DNA from: Chalara sp. BL73 | Taxonomy: Eukaryota > Ascomycota > Leotiomycetes > Helotiales | DNA: 64,000 bases | Direction of reading: 5' to 3' | Assembly (NCBI GenBank): GCA_918026815.1 | Contig: CAKJVC010000014.1 | Location: forward strand, 806,001 to 870,000 | In this document: one piece after another, positions 59,891 to 64,000 of the stretch | How the letters are laid out: each line of letters starts with the position of its first letter | How positions within the stretch are numbered: position 1 is the stretch's first letter | Position numbers and translations under genes: made by a program | Notes under the pieces: generated by a model | The model's database searches: none | The model's input: the letters and a program-made list of their open reading frames with translations, nothing else | What the model was told of the DNA's origin: nothing

Positions 59891-60861
59891 CTTGAAGACT
59901 TGACACTTATGCTGAACGAGGTGGTGCTCGGTAATCCAGCAGACCGTTGTCTTTCATGTGGATTGACCGATGCATCTTATACAGCTTCTGAGTATCTTGC
60001 AGCATTAGATTAGGCTAAGATATGGAGCTGGATTATGGATCTTGGAAACATGGGGTATGTACCCAAAGGTCCCCACATGTAAACAAATCTTCATAATAAT
60101 GTGGAGGATTGCCTCCCCCATCCTAGAACCTCGAATCAGATGCCGAACAGGTGAGAGATACCCCGCGATTCGGTAAATACAATAGCGAGACGTCGACGTT
60201 TCTACCTTACCTTACCTCAACATATATAAGCGGACGTATCTCTGACATTCTTGTCACGGACTGTGAGACGGTGTCGGACAATATGCCTCATTCTGGCACC
60301 CGTGAATTAAGCATTTGAATGTCGAACGCATTTGCTCCCCCCAAAAATACTATCCAGAGGCTGGGCCAATGCCGTTCTGGGCGATGATATACTGTAGAGC
60401 TTATAAGAACAAAAATGATCTCACAAAGGTGGCTTGCCTGTCTAGGTTTCAGCCTCACAATCTCCTCCACGAAAGTCCATCCTAGTCTCGAATCAAAAGG
60501 GATCGGCAAGAGACTTAGTATCAGAGACCTGGCTTTCATCGCAGTTAGGCAATTACAGGTCCTACAAGGTAGGACCCGCAACATGTTGCTTTCATGACCA
60601 TCCAGCAAATTGAAGCAAAGAGTGCAATCAAAGCGGGAATGGCTCGGGTGGCTGGGGTTGCAACCGTCGCCCCACTCTCAAATTGCCGATGTGGCTTGGC
60701 ATATGCCAAGGGAATACCTCGTTTGGCCGAGAACCCATTCTCGGTGGGAGATATCACGATTATGTAGTCTATCTAGCTTCAGAAAAATACGCAGCGAGTA
60801 GTGAGGTAAACGTTACCTTGATCTCTAGATTATTGCGTAATGGTGCAAACTTGATACCAAA
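59891..60861. promoter_or_regulatory. Divergent region between sugar porter and GH78 pseudogene
   Basis: About 970 bp. TATATAAG at 60223-60230 is a strong TATA element in plus orientation, probably a relic of the rhamnosidase promoter or part of its lost 5' end. Short frames around 60415-60757 show no family match. Confidence 0.4.
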
Positions 60862-63701
60862 GTGCTGATATCCAGAACCGGGTCATTGGAGAATCATACT
60901 TCTGGCAAGAAACTCCTGCGCTGTGGTATCCATGGCTTCTATGAAACCCTTGGTATAGATGTCGACGAGATATTTTTCTACTGGGTGTTTAGCAGCAAAG
61001 AAGAAGGGTCTAGACGGAGTGCGTACCAGGTCACATTATCGGGGAACTCATCCATTGTCTGGGATTCTGGAATAGTTCAAAGTGAACAGTAGCGTAATAT
61101 CCTTTGTAAGCCAGAAGACAGGCTCAAATCAACAGCTTACTATACACGGATCGTCAAAGTCTGGGACGCAAATGTGCAGGCCTCCAGTAGCCAGCCAAAT
61201 GAGCTCTTCACGGCATATCCAAGTTCCCATCAACTTCCTCCATGGAGTATGAACCAGACTTACATGCCACATACAAGCGTAATCTTCAAGACATGGTTTG
61301 AAGATGAAGCGAACAGGTGGAAAGGAGGTTAGATAGGAAATGGAAGTGACAAACCTTTCTATCTTCGTAATAAGCTTTCTCTCGCGAAAAAGCCGTCAAA
61401 AGCTATCATATTTGCTTCTGGTCTTGGTTATTTCAATTTTCGGGTTAACGGCAATGCAACTTCAGATCATGTCCTCGACCCGGGATGGACTAATTACCAT
61501 CGGACAGTCCAATTCGTAGCATATTATTTAACTTCACACCTTCACGAAGTCGAAAACGCATTGGCCGCACATGTTGGCAGTGGCTTTTATGCTGGAGATT
61601 AAGGAGATCGGTTTTTCTGGCCGATGTATGAGGACAACACCTATGTACGATATGGGAATGAACTACGCATCTTCTCTGAATTGCCTATTTATTACGACGA
61701 TTGAGAGCATATTGTTCATATCAACGATCCCGCAAATTGGCAGGTACCTGAAAGTGCTACGACTCTGGCCAATATTTATGCATCAGAAACTCATGATGTG
61801 CGTCTCTACCCTCGGGGTTGGGACAAACCTGGATTTGGCAACAGTCATTGGAGCCCGGCAAAGGCGCGTACTGGTCCAAGAGACAAGCTGAGCTACCAAA
61901 GTCAACCGCCCATTACTCGATAAAATACTTTTGTGCCAAAGAAGACCAGTAGGCCACGACCCGGTGTTCTTTACTTTGATCTTGGACAGAATTCATCCAT
62001 CATGGTAAAAATCGTGGTTGAAGGAAAAGCAGGATCAGAAATCACAGTACGCTGAGCTGAAAGTATACATGATGATGGAACAGTGAGGATGCCTGAGTAA
62101 GTCACAGCCCCAAATTACCAATAGATTCGGAAACGAGTTGGTTTTTATTGTCTATTACAACTATTTAGTCTATTTTAGAAGCAATAACTGACTTAAAATT
62201 TGATAGTCCCTTGTTCAAGCAATTCGAAACTCATGTCTACTCAACAATTTTTCTTGCAGGAAAAGGTAAAGAACAGTGGTCCCCGGATTTCTGTTTCAGA
62301 TCGAGGGCGTGGCCTTGGAAAAAGACCAAGGTTACCCTGTCACTCATTCTGTAGAGGGTCAGCATATTTCAGCAGCTTCTCGCCATCTTGGTACCTTATC
62401 TACAGACAAAGAAGATGTTAATGCACGCTTGAAAGCATGTTACTGGACATATGTCAGTAACCTTTCCAGCTACCACACTGATTGTCCACAAATGGAGAAG
62501 TTTGCCTGGCTGGAAGTGACGTACTTGCTGGCGCCAGGAACGCAGTATATTCGAGACATGGAAGCGTTGTACACCAAGATTCTAGATGATATCATGGACG
62601 CGCAGGAGCCTGATGGACTCGTAACAACTATGGCTCCGGAGATGAGATATATGTGTGGACCGATGCACAGCACTATTGCTTGGGTCTGTGCAATCTGCTT
62701 CCTGCCAGATATATTGCTTAAATACTATGATTCGATACATGTGGTGAAGAAAGTATACAAACCTGCAGTTGCGTATATGGAATACATGCGCACCAAAGAG
62801 AGGAAAGGCGGCCTAATTGAGCATGGGCTTGGTGATTGGGGTAGAGACATCGCATTCGGCAACCACCAGGCCAGTATCGAAACAGCTGTGTATTACAGGC
62901 GTCTGAAGAATGCTGAAACAATGGCGACTATCCAAGGGTTTTCTGAAGATGCAAAACGGTTTTCTGAGTGGGCGCAAAGAATACGCGGTGTTTACAACCA
63001 GCATCTGCCCGTGCAAGAGAGTGGAGGCGCTTATTATACGTCACTAGACAACTTCCCTGAGCGAGGCCGCACCGAAGTATACCAAGCAATGGCTCTACAA
63101 TTCGGGCTTGTGCCAAAAGACCTTATCCTATCAGTCCAGAAGTCGTCCCTGCACCAAGTCTCGGACGGCTGAATACGTGCAGGGGAAATCAGGTTGAAAT
63201 ATCTTTTCAACACACTTGATGATATTCAGGGTCCTGATCTGGTACTGTAGATGACCCGACAAGAAGAGCATCCTTCGTATATGCGATTTTTGCGCCGAGG
63301 CGAAACAACTCTGCTCGAGTTCTGGCAGGATGAGCGCCGCTCTAAATGTCACGATATGTTGGGCACTATATACGAATGGTTCTATACTGGTTCTTGGTAT
63401 TAGGCCGATTGGGAATGCCTACCGTACCTTCATCATCACTCCACCATATACCGCAGAATTCGATCATATTGAAGGTAGCGCGGATTACCCATACGGTATT
63501 ATTGGCATTGTTTTTGATCGGAGAGATAACTTTGTCACTCTGAAGGTAGAAGTGCCATTTGGCACGATAGCGGCCCTGAGACTACTTGAGAGAAGCCCGA
63601 CACAAATCACACGCGGGGAAGGAGCATCTTGGGAAGGTAAAGGATTGCAGGCCGAGCTCCAGCATGGAATTTATAAAGTAGAGACAACGCTATACGGCTG
63701 A
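60862..63701 (+). pseudogene. Decayed alpha-L-rhamnosidase, glycoside hydrolase family 78
   Basis: Would have released L-rhamnose from plant glycosides or pectin side chains. Family sequence is readable over almost the whole length but broken. In the first frame: AYQVTLSGNSSIVWDSGIVQ, YYTRIVKVWDANVQ, FASGLGYFNFRVNGN with DHVLDPGWTNYH, ANIYASETHDVRLYPRGWD and RPGVLYFDLGQNSS. That frame contains stops at 61090, 61330, 61600, 61702, 61921 and 62053. A still-consensus intron at 62097-62206 restores DPLFKQFETHVYST. A frameshift near 62290 moves to the catalytic (alpha/alpha)6 region, with TDCPQMEKFAWLE and GLIEHGLGDWGRD. Stops at 63170 and 63248 follow. A second frameshift near 63375 leads to the C-terminal beta-domain (GNAYRTFIITPPYTAEF) ending at 63701. 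No functional product is possible. Confidence 0.93.
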
Positions 63702-63800
63702 ATTGATTGATAATCATGCATACCAAACCCGCTTAATTCTGCAGCTCGTCCTCGCCGAGTCTTTGGAAACGCCAAATGTGACCTCCCGCAATTCAATTAC

Positions 63801-63998
63801 TCACTTTAATAGCTGCTTCCATTCAGTACTATCGAATTCAAAATGGTCGCCGTGACAACAATGATTTGCGTCTTTCGAACCGTCATCAGGATAATTAGCT
63901 TCGTCAGAGTCTTTGTCATAGAATTGTTTGACTATTGTCATATTAGCTACAGTTTCCCCAACTCCACACCAATGACGGCGCCTGGTAGCCGGATACGT
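63801..63998 (-). CDS. 3' end of an unidentified gene, cut by the window edge
   Basis: A 65-codon frame on the minus strand is open to the window end and stops at 63801. It is acidic and has natural-looking composition (KQFYDKDSDEANYPDDGSKD, then HCCHGDHFEFDSTEWKQLL). Length alone is not significant, and no family is recognised. It would converge on the GH78 pseudogene with about 100 bp between. Confidence 0.33.
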   Translation of the reverse strand, partial: TYPATRRRHWCGVGETVANMTIVKQFYDKDSDEANYPDDGSKDANHCCHGDHFEFDSTEWKQLLK

Positions 63999-64000
63999 GG

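Noticed and set aside
60862..63701. Repeat-induced point mutation as the cause of GH78 decay
   Set aside because: Stops are not enriched in C-to-T contexts, base composition is not AT-shifted, and frameshifts are present; ordinary decay fits better.
1..64000. tRNA, rRNA, CRISPR or transposon features
   Set aside because: Scanning by eye found no tRNA B-box with a matching arm set, no rRNA core, no spaced direct-repeat arrays, and no transposase, reverse transcriptase or terminal repeats.

Overview
The window looks like nuclear DNA of a filamentous ascomycete fungus, probably a plant-associated or saprotrophic Pezizomycotina species. Almost every gene carries short GT-AG introns (mostly 45-60 nt) with CTAAC/CTGAC-like branch sites. 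It also holds a Zn2Cys6/fungal_trans regulator, fungal transporter families (ACS and sugar-porter MFS, OPT), a Sur7-like protein, a Pho80-type cyclin and a fungal quinate-catabolism gene set. I cannot name the genus. I see no tRNA or rRNA gene, no CRISPR array and no intact transposon.

Left third (0.8-13.4 kb): a GH88 unsaturated glucuronyl hydrolase (+) converges on a Zn2Cys6 transcription factor (-). The factor shares a 572-bp divergent promoter with an ACS-family MFS permease (+). This is a plausible small uptake-and-degradation unit for plant or polysaccharide uronides. It is followed by a secreted, probably GPI-anchored App1-type (DUF2183) phosphatase and a convergent OPT oligopeptide transporter.

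Middle (13.4-47.9 kb): a gene-poor stretch with an RBR-type RING2 fragment comes first. Then follow a 246-aa hypothetical protein, a secreted tandem cupredoxin joined to a ferritin-like domain, a Sur7/PalI-family membrane protein and a second ACS permease. Next are a 781-aa protein with three VKLK...L..W repeats, a full RBR ubiquitin-ligase-like gene with an apparent GC-AG intron, an apparently frame-broken gene, a perfect 14-copy heptamer array, a ~5.5-kb gene-free leader/promoter region and a Pho80-family cyclin.

Right third (50.4-64 kb): a compact quinate/shikimate catabolic cluster encodes 3-dehydroshikimate dehydratase, quinate permease, quinate dehydrogenase and catabolic 3-dehydroquinase. 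Together they would import quinate and convert it to protocatechuate; the pathway activator and repressor genes are not in the window. A sugar-porter MFS gene follows, and divergent from it is a decayed GH78 alpha-L-rhamnosidase with at least eight in-frame stops and two frameshifts. The last 200 bp hold the apparent 3' end of a further minus-strand gene.

Gene models were built by hand from splice consensus, reading-frame continuity and family conservation. In each main model the exon lengths sum to a whole number of codons. Family names come from recognised motifs, not from a database search.
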